NCBI RefSeq assembly: GCF_037975245.1
Contig: NC_092576.1
Coordinates: forward strand, 758,501 to 822,500
Direction of reading: 5' to 3'
Source of the DNA: Apostichopus japonicus
Taxonomy: Eukaryota > Echinodermata > Holothuroidea > Aspidochirotida > Stichopodidae
DNA: 64,000 nucleotides
Part shown: piece by piece, positions 45,201 through 60,200 of the stretch
Layout of the letters: each line of letters starts with the position of its first letter
Position numbering within the stretch: the first letter of the stretch is position 1
Notes under the pieces: model-generated
Databases searched by the model: none
Told to the model about the DNA's origin: nothing
What the model saw: only the letters and a program-made list of their open reading frames with translations
Position numbers and translations under genes: made by a program

Positions 45201-48200
45201 GAATACAGCACAGCACCTGCTGGAGGTTTGGAACATGTGCTTCGGTACACGGCGAAAAGCGATTAGATGGCATGTGTGCGTACATTAATAACAATACATG
45301 CATATTTGTCTAACAAGGAATCTGCAGTTTCCATGTAGTTCTAATTGATGGGATAATCTGGTCTCTATCTTACTGTACTTTCACAATGCTAAGAAGCTTA
45401 TTGTGGTTTTAAGATGTCACTCTCTTTACATTTGAGAATACCATTTCAAAAATAGAATCCCAAAGTTCTTTATTACAAGACAAGTTAAATTCATTCCCCA
45501 GTCACGTTGAATAATTATACCCACACTCTGCTACGGCTAATTGCTTTATTAAAACTTCAGCATACTGTAGTTCTACTGTACTCGCAAGTACAGTTTCCTG
45601 CAGTTAACTCACAAGTACAGTACCTTTTCACGCCCGTAGTTTGTCAACCTGTGCTCTAACAAGTTTAATATTTTGGGAAGAAACCATATCTGCGCAATAC
45701 GTATATTATACCTGTTTTGGGTTTTGATGATAATACTGTAGTTACCTTTGCATTCAAGATGGCGTATGCGTGTGGGTGCAAGTGTGGGTGCAAGTGTGTG
45801 TGCGTGGGTGCTTGTGCATTTGGGATGCCCAGCTTGTAAACACTATCTGAAGGAGGGATGGTTGGACCAATTTCATATATGGTGTGTAGAAGTACCACAT
45901 TGAGTACAGGAAGGCTGTTGTTTTTCGTGAAAGTATGGTAAGGTCATTTGGGGTTACCAGGGGTCAAATTGTGAAAACCTGCATCTCAAGTCCGAGGTAA
46001 GCTTGGGCAGATCTCATATTTAATAGATATGTGAATCACATACAAGAAAGTATAGTCAGACTGTCTTTGGTGGAGGTCAAAGGTCATGTGGGGTCATCAG
46101 AGGTAAAATTGTGAAAACCTTGTAAATGAGATATTTCAAGGTGTATAACATTGAGTAAAAGAAGCCTCTTGAATTTTGGAGATGTCAAAGATCATTTGGG
46201 GACAACAGGGGGGTTTATGATGAATGTAGGGTATGTGTTAATATTCAGCAAGTGGCAGCTGCCCCGAAACAGCCTTGTACTGTAGCCTAAGTGCTCTTCC
46301 AAACCTAAACAGCTTGTCATAAGTTTGAATGAAATGAAAAAATAATGATATTAAAAAAGTACTGTACTTGGAGTGTTGCCACTGCATCCCCATTCAACTT
46401 CCAACTAATTGCATCAATTAGGTGGTGTCATGTGATCCATAGATATCAATATTATAATTGAAACTGGAGAGATCGATTAGTAGGAAACTGATCACTCAGC
46501 TCAGTACAGTAGCAACATACGCAATGAACCGCAGTTTAGTTAGTCTTCGGACCAGTTCTGTGGGCCCCAGTTGATAGCTGCGAGTGTGCCATCAAGAGCT
46601 CAAACACAATAATAAAATCAAGAAGGAACACAATGTTTCAATCAGAAACTTTGCAAAGAGCAGTTACAGTTAGTGTTAAGTTAAATTTACATCTGCAACA
46701 TTGTAGTACTGTAAGCTACTGTACCATTACATGTACAGTATATACAGGGTATCCGGGTACCTGGCTACCCACCTGACGCTATACTACCTAGTTCCTAATT
46801 TATTACCCGAATCCTACACAAAGTGTGATATTTTTTTTTGGGCAAACCGATGGTTAGGCCAGATTTTCCCATTGACATAGTGTGGTGTTAGGCTACCATG
46901 TGGTCGAAAATAACAGCACTAATACAAGTATTCCATGGATATCTTATAACTGCGCCACAATTTCAGCGAATAAACAGATGGTTTTATAAGCTAGATTTCC
47001 TCATTGGCTTAGTGTGGTGTATGGCTACCATGTGTAAGAAATTGAAAAAATTCTCACAATTATTTTATTTTTCATTTGTTGATTTCATAGTTCAAGGAAA
47101 GACTGGCAAGGAAATTTATGATACTGTATGTTACTAATGCATGACGGGATAGTTAAAAAGTAATAATGGCAATTGTCTTTTTACTAAATGTTTATTCCAA
47201 ATGCGATCAAATTGCGGGAATCACGCAATCCCGCTGCTAATGCGAACCCTGGGCCTGCACATACAGTAGATAGTATATACTTAGTAAAAACTGTTTAAGA
47301 GCTACTGTAAATTGGGTATTTATATGGTCTAATCCAATAGAGGTGGAGAGCAAACATAAGCAGCGGCAACAGTTCGATGTTAGTACTTGATATTAATTAA
47401 ATATGAAAGTTATTACTGTAACAAGTTAATGAAAGAAACAAAAGCAAATAGAAATTATATATTGCGGAAAGTTTCAAATCAGCCAATTTTGAAGCAATGC
47501 AACTGAAATTTTCAGAATATGCGTGTTCCGAGCATACTATAATTGCAGAATTTTTAAAGAGGTCGAACTACACAACATACTCCAAAATGTGGTGATTTGA
47601 TAGGGAATGGCCTATACTGTATGCTGACTAATACTTCTATTCTTCACTCCTTCTAGCTGAGTTTTGTGATCATAAGGACTTATACCTGAGACTGGGATCC
47701 AGGGGTCTGGTATCATGTGACTTTGGAACATTTCGAGTCGTTGGATGGCTTATAGGAGAGGATGTAGATGACAGAAGTCCTACTATTTTTGTGGAGGATT
47801 CTCAACCTAAAGGACCAGGTTATGAGAATGGAGAATATGACATGTTTCAAAATGGTTCCCTAATAATCAACAAAGTCACACTCCAACATGAACAACTGTT
47901 TACTGCTAGGATTGTAAGAGATACAGATGTGGAGCACTACACAATTGAAGTGAAAGTGTATGGTAAGAAAGAGTTTCAAATGGATTAATTTTGTTTTTAA
48001 GTTCCTCTTTGGTAACGTCTCAAGCGACACTTTCAGAAACTAAGTCTATCACTGATATATGCTTCAGCCAGAAAATCTATAGCCGTGAGCCTGCTCAGTA
48101 TTTGTGTTATCAATTTCCAGAATGCTGTAGATACTATCCCCAGGGCTTTACTCAATCCACAGCTTTGTACACACAAAGGTGAACACAAAAACATGCAAAC

Positions 48201-51200
48201 CTTTAACTGCAAAACTGATTGAAATTGCTGAACTTTGCCATATAGATTACAAAAAAAATATGTACAGTGAATTGCTGCATTACTTAGCATTAGAAAGCAT
48301 ACCCAATGATCATATGAGATATTCTGCATTTCTGATGATTGTGATGTACAGTAAACCATTTTGACTTTGCACTGTCACTGAGGGAAATATTGCTGCCCTA
48401 AAATGTCACAAGCATGGATTACTGCCAAACATTAGATAAGTGATCAAAGAAAGCATTTCATGAATGTGAGCAAAGGTTTTTGAAGAACCTAGCTGTTCTT
48501 TCACAATGTGAACCTTTAACTGTTTTATCTATATGATAATATTCCATTTTATTTGATATATACCTCTAGTCCTTCCTGTTCCTGTCTATCCTGTGGTCAA
48601 TGGACTAACCAACCAGCAGCATGTTGTGATTAATGATTACAGCGGTGGTCTGTTGAACTGTACCATGGACAGAGTCAGACCTAACATCGAACTTGAACTA
48701 GTTTTTCTGGACCATGTCCCACAAGATGTTTCTTTGATCAGTATCCATTCCAGTGTAAATAACACAGATGGGACATACAATGTTTCCCTGGTAACTCATC
48801 TTACAGTTGGCAGCAATTTAATTGGAAGGCTTACACTACAATGCAGGGTTGCTGGTCAGATGGCAAACTATTTCCCATCAGTGACTCTTATTGATGTTCT
48901 TGTTTTAAGTAGTAAGTTGAATTGTTTTAAAGCTAAAATAAACGTTAAACATTGCATTTGATTAATCAGCTCTGTTTTACATAGCTTTGTCTTCATATGT
49001 AAACTATTTACACCCCATCTGCGACAAAACTCATATAAGTAGTTATTTGTGATGCAGATGCCAAATATAAGCTACACCAGTGGTGCAGTACTGATATTTA
49101 AGGATTAAAAAATGTAACTCATATTCTGTAAGTACATTAGCATGATAGATTGTGGATTACGACTCTTGAAAATCTCAAACTTTAAAGATTTTTCTTTCAA
49201 ACTAGGCAAAATACCCTCCTGAAATTGTTTGCACACACAGGATAGTACTAGATTGCTTTAAAAAAATATTATTGGTTATTTTCAACCTCACACATTTTGA
49301 CTTTTTAGCTGTCAAAGAAGACCTCTTTTGCACATCAGATCGACTTTACAGCCCCATATTAAACTTATCATGGAAAAAGCAATAACCCTAAAATTCACTA
49401 TATAGCTACAGTAGAAGTCGAAAGATTCACAGCTACAGTATCACATGGTTACAGTATGTCGGCAACAAAAACCCTCCATTGTCCTGAAACACAGCATGAA
49501 TTAGCAACTTTGGAGAACTTTGCATACAAACTTAGCTTCAAAGCAAATACAGGAAGTCATTGTAAACTTGTCTTTGTATGATCTGGGTAATACATAATGC
49601 GAAGCAATACTTTAGGAGCAATTAATCACCAAAATATGTCAAATCTATTGCTTGGTCTGGTATATATGTACCTTTAATGATGGCTGTAGAATTTCTCCTG
49701 CAGTCACTGCCATGACCACAACTCCCAACTGTAAACGGAAATGAAAACAGTGATTGATAGGCACCCACTGATCAGCACTATTTGGTTTCGATGATAATCA
49801 CAACCTTTGCATTCATGATGGTATATGTATGGGTGTGTGTGTGCGTTTTGTGACGCCCAGCTTGTAAACACGATATCTCAAGAAGGGAAGATCAGACCAA
49901 TTTAATATAAGTGTGTAGAAGTACCACATTGAGTACAAAAAGTCTTGTTTTTGGTGGAGGTCTAAGGTCATTTGGGGTCACCAGGGGTCAAACTGTGAAA
50001 ACCTTGTAAACAGGATATCTCACAAAGGGAATCATGGGCAGACCTCATATTAAGTGTGTAGAAGTACCACATTTTGTAAAGAAGCCTATTGTTTTTGGTG
50101 GAGGTCAAAGGTCATTTGGGTTCACCAGGGGTCCAATTGTGAAAACCTTGTAATCACGATATCTCAATACTGGAAGCTCGGGCCGACTTCTTATTTAGTG
50201 TGTAGAAGTACCACATTACGTTAAAGAAGCCTATTTTTTTTTGGGTGGAGGTCATTTGGGGTCATCAGAGGTCAAATTGTGAAACCCTTGTAAACATATA
50301 CACCCTCACCATACATTCTTCAGATTCATGTAGAAAACTGCTCATGTTATATCATTGAAACCACAATGCATTTTTGCTTTCTGGTTTAGAATTCCATACA
50401 TTCCTTGATTAGAATTAATACTTCCTGATGGCAGGTAAATGGCAGGTAAATGAACAATGGGCATCCCAAGTGATAAAAAAAATTGACATTTCTCCATGAA
50501 TAGAGACGAACTCTCACAGGTAATTTGTTCTTGACTAAGGCAAACTGACGTTGACAATCCATTGAGCTTCATGTCTAAACTCTACAGGCATGATATGTGT
50601 ACAATCATGTACATGTATGTATTGATGTACCCTTGTGTGCATGTGTTCTGTATTACATTACTTGACTACTGTAAGCCATTGTCGTTAATTGTAAAATGTT
50701 ACTATATAAAAAAAAAAAATCACATGTTTACTTCATGAAATTGTTGCCAAAATTGCTCAATAATGCAGCCATTCACTTGATTCATTGAATACTTAACCAA
50801 GTTTTGAATGTTCTTTCTTGTAGATGGACTTTGGAAAAGTTATCCTACAATTAATGGATTGACCAATCAGCAACATGTTGTCCTAGATATCAACAGAGAG
50901 GACAAACTGACTTGCTCTTGGAATGGAGTACCAAAATCTGGGTATCTGAAATGGGACATCATCAACCCCTCATCTGATCAGATCATCATGACTGATCATC
51001 ACACTCACACAAGAGATAATGGTGATGGGACATATGACCTCTCACTTCACTCCACGCTGAGTGTCCACAATCCATCAGTTCTCCGTGTTACTCTCCATTG
51101 CAAGGTAGCAGCTCCAACAGATCACTGGTACCCAGAGATCACCACAGCAGAGCTGCTTCTCCCTGCAAACTGTAAGCCTCATGGAAATTATATCAAAGTA

Positions 51201-54200
51201 GACATAATCTGTTACTTAGAGTTAAACACAAAATAGCAGTATTTTCCATATGATATCTGTGTTCTACAGCCAATAGATTTAGGTTATATACAGTTTGATT
51301 TATCCTGTATTACCAATTATATATATGATGATATCAATGTAATGTAATCTCTGAGTCAATATTTCATCGTAAACCCAAGTGAAACATTTCACCCAAGGAA
51401 TGTGTCCTCTGGTAGTAGGTGAAAATCTCTTCTGTTATAAGGAATATGTCACTTGTGCAGAGATAGGGGAAGATCATATAAGAAAAAAAAAGAAAAAAAT
51501 CATCAATTTACAGATATATACACTGTACATAGTTAAAGGAAATCCATTTTTAATGGAAACACTGTCGCATGTGAAATGGTTGCACTGCGGCAGTGGTCCT
51601 CCTCTCTGCTCAGACATTTCTGGACACCTGATAAGTCTGACAGGACATCATTGTGAAAAGTCTGGCATCAATATAGAAAATGGTTAATGAGAATGGGCAG
51701 TGTCTCCTTTTGCTAGCTTTCTGAACCATAATATTTTCATATGTTACTGTATTTTAGTTCAGATACATGCAGAGGCAATGTACTTTAATTATTTAATATT
51801 TTTTTACATTGGACGGTATATTACAAAAATAGTGGCTTTGTGGCAGTCTTGCAGATCTATGTACCATCCCCTTTTGGTTGATTTAGTGTGAAGTATCAAT
51901 AAGATTTAAGAGACATTACAAGACATTGTATTTGATAAGTTATTGAAGATAAATAAAATGGAATAATTTAACGACAGATAAACAGTATACTTGCATTTGC
52001 AGTTCTACTGTCATGTACTGGCTGTAATCACTTTTCACTTTCTTCAAGAATTGTTTTTATTGTCTTGTCCATGTAGTTGACTGCCTTCCAGCTTTCCCAG
52101 TGATAAATGGATTGACTTGTCACCAACATGTAGTGTTGGATGTACAGAGAACAGATGTACTGACTTGTTCCATGCATAGAGTCTCACAAGAAGTTTCCCT
52201 TCAATGGTTTATCATCACTCCTGACTCATCAGAAGATGTATCGCTGGATCATCAACTTTCCAGGAGCGATAACGAGGATGGAACTGTTAACATCACTCTC
52301 AACTCAACTGTTACAGTTACCAGTCTTTCAATTAACCGTGTGACTCTTCAATGTAAAGTATCCGGTCTTCCAGCTGACTCCCCTCAAGTGTCTTCAAGTC
52401 AAGTAGAACTTCTATTTCCTACAATCAGTAAGCAATATCTACTATTACTATATGTTTTTTTCTCATTCATCTGATATTGTAGTCAGGCTACATTTGATAG
52501 GCAGACATAATCTATTCAGCATTAATGGTGTGTATATATGCATGTATGTGATATCCTTGGCATGTAAACCATAAGGGACACAATGAGTACATGATGTATT
52601 TAGTGCCCACTCAATATGTGCATTCCTTGTTAAGGATTCAAGGTCCGTATTGGTTAACATAGGACTGAAAGGTTACACAAGGTTTCCAGGAGACAAATGT
52701 AAATAAGAAAAAAATCTTGTTTTGTAAAGACATTCTAAGTTAAGGTTGGGAAGTTTATATTTAATATGTGATCTGTCTTAGTCATTAACAGACCTTTTGT
52801 CTTTGTTGAGTAGAAAGGTCATCTGAGGTCTCTGGACACAATAAATTGAAAAGTTAAATTTAATCAACTTCATACTGGATCTGTGGGTCCAATTTTTAAG
52901 ACAAATATGGTATTGATTGTTGTAGAGGTCATACAGTTAGTCATTTGAGTTCACCAGAAGTCTGAAAACCCTGTAAACATTTTTATTTCAAGTAAATCTT
53001 GAGTTTCATAGTTAATTTGGGTATCCACATTATTAGGTAAATAAATCCAAATTTTTTGTAACGATGAAGGTCATCTGAGGTCACCACACTGGTTATCTGA
53101 GGTCACCGTTGGTCGAAGTATGAAAACCTTGTAACCAGGACCACTTGAGTGCGAGAAACTTGCTGATCATGCGGATACAGCAATGACCGAAACTTGAAAT
53201 CTTGTCAGTCATGTTGCATTAAATTCTCAATTTGGCAAGGCTTTAATCCTTGTTTTTGATTCCTTGTCGAAGGCAAAAGGAATCTACAGTACCGTTCACA
53301 TTAAATCGGCCGTGGCATCGTGTAACGTGATGCCCTTATCTTTTTCTATCGCTTTCTATCGTGAAACCTGACTACTGTAAATTTTTTGTACACGCTACCA
53401 CGATATAACGATATACCACGATCACACGCTATATCGTGATACCAAGCCTTCACGATAGCAAACATGACTGCTACATTCACGCTAACACGTTATATCGTGA
53501 GATCGTGATTTCAAGCTGAGCGCATCACAATTCGTAACTTCGTTTGGGCTTTGGGTTTTTATTATTCACGATATTTCGTTAAGTCGTAATATCGTGTATC
53601 ATGAAGTTCCTACTCTACTGTGCGAAAATCGATCTTTACAGGAGTTCCGCCTTGAAAACTTTTTGATGTCAGTTCACAACTTTACACGTTTAACTTTTTA
53701 TTTAACAACAGTAACATTACGTACGGATAGCGACTTTTCTGTTACTAGTAGTGTTAGTTGAAGATTTTATGTTCCACGTTACTTTGAATAGTTGGCAACA
53801 TTTTGAAGAATAATAAAGTACTACTAAGCCTTTCTTGTGTTAAGTTTTTATATAATTTATCGTTGGTTCGAACAGAATGAAAAGGGAAAAAAATTCCACC
53901 CAACAACTTTGAAGCAGTGCCGGTTAAAAACAAAACATCTTCATCGTCCGCGCAAGGGGCCTCCCTTTTCCTGATTCCTGAGTCTCTATTCAGATTCAAG
54001 AAATCTAACTAACCTTAAAAATTATTTTGTTAAGGTTGCCACATATTCCAAACTAGTATTAGCGCATGAAAAGAAGAAAAACGTCAGCCTGTTTTTTTTT
54101 CAGATCTCAGTACGAGAAACATGTATTTTATTTGGATAATAGAAAAACTTTCTTTAATGTGGTTAATTAATATTTTCCTACCCTAGCTATATTTGATAAA

Positions 54201-57200
54201 ACCTTCATTAAAACCGACTTTTTAGAAAATGGATTTTGAAGCTCAGTCAACAATTTAAAAAATGCTTACCTTTAAATACTGGCGTCAAAAAATACATTTC
54301 GTATTTATTCCAATAAAGATCCACAATGGATAAAAATGCGAAGAACAGCTTACTAAATAGAATTGAAACTGCATGTACAGTACATGGTCATTTTAAGTAT
54401 CCAAATACTATACAAAGAGATCGAGTTCACCGAAATACCCCTTTTCCCTACCACCTGAGGAAAAGCGTCTTTTATTTATTATAGTACCATACAGTACTTT
54501 ACATTTGATACAAAAGTAACATCTACAACAACTTCCCAAAATTTGTATGTGTCACAATAGGTTAAGTTTTAACCGCACAGTACCATTAATAATTTGCATA
54601 TTACATCAAAAGTTACACTCGGGCGTCCAGATGGCGGGAAAATGTACAATCATGTACAATTTGTTGTGTCGTTCCCACGGTGCAATGAACTTGGGCAAGT
54701 TGCCAAGTTCGAATGTCGTTGACCTACTTATGTTCCGTAAACAATGTCAATGGGAATTATGTGTGTAAAAACTTGTGTTTTTCCACGTGTTATATATATA
54801 TAGAAGTTTTACGTAAGCGGAGTGAATTTCGGGGCGGCTCGTTGATTGTGAGGAAGCACTTATCTAAGCATCAATATTTGTGAAATATATTGTACGGTTT
54901 TGCTTCACAAAATATTTTTGACTAGTAATTTCTCAATGTATTAAGAAGGGTGACATACCCTATGTTCCGACGTCTCTATGTTCCGACGTCTCTTTAAGTT
55001 CCGACAATTTTTTGAACCCAATTTTTTTGTTAGACCCAAATTCTGTCTGACTAATTTTTTGGGGGATTCAATTTTTTCGGACCCAATTTTTTTGGGGACT
55101 CATTTTTTTTTTACCCAAATTTTGTCTGGCTTAAGTTATTTTTTTTGGGGGGGACTCAATTTTTTTGGACCCAAATTTTCTTTGTGGAATCAATTTTGTT
55201 AGACCCAAATTTTGTCTCACTAACTATTTATTAGGGGGGGGACTCAATTTTTTCGGACCCGATTTTTTGGGGGGACTCTTTCTTTTTGGACCCAAATTTT
55301 TTCCGGCCTATTTTTTTGGGGGGGGGACTCAATTTTATTTGGACCCAATTTTTTTTTGTGGAATCAACTTTTTGGACCCACAATTTTTCTGACCTGATTT
55401 GTTTGGGGGGACTAATTTTTTTCGGACGCGCCAATTTTTATTTACGAAACAAAAAATAAAAGGGCCCAAAGTTTTTTATGACCTAAATAGTGCTTGTCCG
55501 AAAAAAAATTGGTCATAAAAAATTTTAGAGTAAAAACAATTTGTGTCATCAAAATATTTTGGTCCAAAAAATTATGGGTCTTAAAAAAAATTGGTCCGAA
55601 AACATATTGGTCAAAAATATTGGTCAAAAGAACTTCAGAGTCAAAAACAATTGTTGGAACGTAGACACGCCGGAACCCATAAAATATACTGGGACTACCC
55701 CTAATCATTGCATTTTGGGCGAATGTGTATTTAACTACGTTACATGATGCTTAAACACATGTTTGAACAAAATGAAAAATTCAAGTATTACCACATAAAT
55801 ATTCAAAAAATATACTTTTGTTGCATGGTATGAAGGATTTGGTGAAACCAAACATGTCTGGACTGGTTTGAAAATTCTACGAGGTTCGTGATCAACTTGA
55901 CCGTCTAGTATTTTCAGAAAGTAAGGTTGCTACCATACAAAACTGTCCGGCCAAAAGCAATTAAATGACTTTATGACATTTAAATAAAAAAAAAGCTTCT
56001 AACAGAAGTTATGACCAATTTTGTATAATTTTTAATGTGCGCGTCAATACGGGTTGCCATCAGGATCATATCGATTGCTGATGCTATGCAAAAGAAACTG
56101 CTTATTTGAGCATATCATATGGTGCGGGAAAACATTCTTCAAGCAAACAATTTTCTCGAAAATCTTGCAAAATTCGATCGTGAAAACAATGTTCAAACAT
56201 ACTAAAGTATGCCACCCTATGCATCCCGGACGGTGAAAAAGCTACTGTAGGCCTATATTCAGCGTTACAATGCATATTAACCCTATCGTAACATTTGGGA
56301 CGATTTGCTAGTACAATTAAAGCCTAGGCTGATATTCTTGCATACAAGAAGTTCAGAACGAATGTTTTGTTCGAACTGAAAATATTTTGCGACCGCTATT
56401 TTTTTTTAAAGAAGGGGTTTGTATGAAGGAGTTTGGATGAGTAGGCCTACAGTGTGTTCAATAGGCCTATCGTACTAGTTTTGCGATTATGAAACTTGTA
56501 TGTCGATTGACACTTAATTTTGGTGACACACCGAACTTTTTGATCAGAATTTGCAATAAATCTATCGCACATTGCGTTGAATTGATGATTTCATCTACTG
56601 CGGGAAGAAGCCTACCCCAATTCTTTCAAATCACGATGAAACGATCGATCGTTCTGCAACGTGATTCATGCTATAACGATAACATTACGATAGTATACAG
56701 TGCCAGTGAAATGATGCACACACTATCACGATATTACGACCACGATGCGACGCACGATATCACGTTAGGTACTTGCTATAGGCGTAATGGAAACGATATC
56801 ACGATAGACTCCTCGAGTCTCCTCATATTTTGTCACGATACACGATGCCACGGCCGATTTAATGTGGGCGGTACTGTATGTGATGGTGATGGCATATATT
56901 TGTTTGTGTGTGTGTGACTCCAAAATATAAATTTGTATGAATTCCATGTTAGGTATGTTGATCCACCTTAGTACAAAACTCCTATCCTTCTCTGTGAAGG
57001 TCCATGGTTATGTGAGATTGATAGAGGTCAAATCTGAAACCTATTAAGAAGCATCAGTTCATTAGCAAAGGTTTGGTGAGTCTCAGTGAGTATAAAAATA
57101 CTACTTTTTTGGTAACAGTCAATTGGTTATATGAGGTCAACAGAGGTGAAGCAAGATAAAAAAGTACAGGTTTAATGAACTTCACACTTGGTATGTGGAT

Positions 57201-60200
57201 CCACCTTAGTCAGGAAAAGAACCAGATTGTTTTCTGACGAGGTGAAAAACCATGTGAACAGGTGTCAAAGGTTGAAATCCTTGTAAACATGTGATAACTT
57301 TAAACTTGTATCAAATATCTTTCATAAATTATAAATATAGGGTCTGATTAAAGGTAAAACCATTTAATAGAAACATTTGCATTGGGGCACACTCCAATTT
57401 ATATTTAGGCATGCTACCTTGCTAGACATGCAGTTCTTATAACTTATTACACAAACGTTTTTGAGCATATCATTTTCTTATATATGTAAATACCTTGTTT
57501 GGCAGAGAATGCTTTCTCTTTCCTTGGAAGTAGTACGCACCAATATTACTTAAGCATGAAGAAATGCTTTTACTATTAATATGCATTCTTATTTGTTTTA
57601 ACTTGTAGTTATCTGCCATCACTTTGAGCCACCCTTTATCAGTATATGTCATGTTTCTCTCTGCAGGTGAAAATTGCATATCGTGGGTCTGGCTGATTGG
57701 TGAGTTAATTGCTAAATAGCATGGAACTGGTTGTGGTGGTGGGAATGCTTGATTTGGAAGTCAATATAGCATTAAAGCAGAGATTCCAAAGAAACAGTAA
57801 GATTGTTATCAGTGACTGCATGCTACACAAGGACATTTTTGAAGTGGGGGTGAGCATGTAATGAGTGGGCGTGTGGATTTATAAACTATACGTCTACAAT
57901 GCATTTAAAAATGTAAAATGCTAAAGTTCACATGATCACATGGTCATGTTTATGGAAATTGAAACCTACAAAATATTGAAACTCAGCGAAGGATCTTCAA
58001 AAATTGCTTCAGAGAGGTACCTCACAGTTGTTTAACAACCAAGATGACGTTATAGCTGTGTATTACTTGATGTTGCAGTTGCTTGGAAAGTAGGCCAAAT
58101 CCCACTTACCTCACATTGGCCAAACGGTTTTGAATACACATGTATAGTTGCACTAGTGTGATTATTTAATTGTTGCTAGGAACCACTTTTAATTCCTACG
58201 TTCAAGAATTAACCAAAAAATTACAGAAGGAGGGTTTTAGCAGACTATTCCATAAGGTCTGTTCCTCACGATCATAAATTAACTTAAGTGAAACCCTGAT
58301 GACCATACCTTAGAGAAGTATGTTTTTCTTTTCTAGAAGTGTTACATGTATATATATTATTAGTGTTGTTTCCTCGCACTACTTGCTCTACTTGCTGGAC
58401 ATATGAGCTTCTTGAGAGATAAAGGAGTGACCCAAGGATTTACACACAGGAAGTTAGCTATCCTCAACTCCTTGATAAAAGTGAATCTGTGTTAGAATGA
58501 TACTATATAAGCCGTATGCTGTGAAGGTATTGTACAGTTCAGCAGTATGTCATTATACTGTACAAGGTGGGTGGAGGGAAGGGAAAAGCTGACTATGTAT
58601 TTCAATGTTCACTCCACTACAATATGAAACATTCATAACTACAGTACATTGAATGTTCATGATTGTTTCATGTTATTACTTACCCTTTTGTTTTGCATTT
58701 TACCTGTTCAGGTATCTGGATCTTCGTCATCATCATCCTCATCATGGTCAAGTGGATTAAACTAAGAAGAAACAGGTTTGAATCTTAACCATTTTTTGTC
58801 ATCCCTTGTGTATGGATTCAAGTTCGTGTTTGAAACTGAAGATCATGACACTCACCCACTAAAATGCAAAATGTACAGACTTGAAGCTATTGTTTGCATT
58901 CTTGTACATGCAATACACCTCTTGTGTGACCAAGTTCAACATTGGTTTCTGTGCATTATGCTCTTGGCAAAATGTCCTCTAAAGCACACAGGAGACAAAC
59001 AACACAATTGCTGACATAGAGCTAATTCATGAGAAGGATGAAAGGTCGCTGAAAGTTAAAACAGTTGAAAAATTACACAGAGCCATCCCTTAAAACCTCC
59101 TAATTGATGAAAATGTTCTAACTTCTTGAATGCATATCAGTGATATGTAATTTGCTATATGCCATAGATGTGGGATGAAACAGTATACTATGGGGAAATT
59201 GGGTACTAATTTTAGTAGATCTATAAGATAGCAAAACGTATGGACCAATGAATGTGTGTCTCAGGGATCATAGGAAGATGCGATTTCCAACTGTGTCTAA
59301 ACTTAAACATAATAACATGCTAAGTACAAGTTTAGAGTAACATATTGATTTGAATATTAGTACAACGATGTGGCAATGCTAAGTGTACCCTGGATAGCTT
59401 TAATTATAAATACTCTTGCTTCATTGTCGTTGTTAATGTGACAATGTTGATCCTTATTTTCTTCTTGGTTGCTTACCTGATGAATCTATGCAATTGTGAT
59501 GATGTAGTGCGTACAAGTGTGTTCATGACATTGGCTTGTAAACACAATAACTCAATATTTCAAGTTGACTTCACTTCATTCTTGGTATGTGGATCCATCT
59601 TATGGAGTACAAGAATCCTATTCAATTCTGTGAAGGTCAAAGGTCATTTAAGGGAAAACGAGGTCAAAAGTCTGAAAATTTTGTAAATAAGATTACTCAA
59701 AAAGTGCATCTTTGTTGAATTTCTATGTTGGTATACAGATCCGGCTTGGCGAGTACAAGAACCCTATCCAATTGATTTAGGTCAAAGGTCATTTGCCATC
59801 AACATTTAAATCAAAGTCTGAAATCTTATATGTAAACACAACAACAAGAAGCACATATTCCTAGAATGTCTTATGCGTAGTATGTAGATCTGCCTTGGTG
59901 AGTGCATGAATCCTCTTGAAATTGGTAGGGGTCAAAGGTCACATGAGATCATCAGGTGTAAACCATCTAAACATAACTCAAAACTGAAAGCAACAAATAA
60001 TCTGTGAGTTCTCTGATGCTATGATTTCTGTTGGTGTACATAGTTAAGTATTGAAGGGGCTCTGTAAGTCTTCAGAACATAGTCATCTAGTTAATGAAAT
60101 CTGCTTCTGAGTTATCTGCTTTAAATCCGCTCAAGTGTTATATGTCATATGTTTTCACCCTCTGAGCTCAAGGGATCAACAGGTTATCTCAAATGGTGCA

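Noticed and set aside
51379-51891. Possible additional Ig exon in intron 4
   Set aside because: Frames lack the NGLT opening, paired cysteines and phase-1 borders of the true Ig exons.
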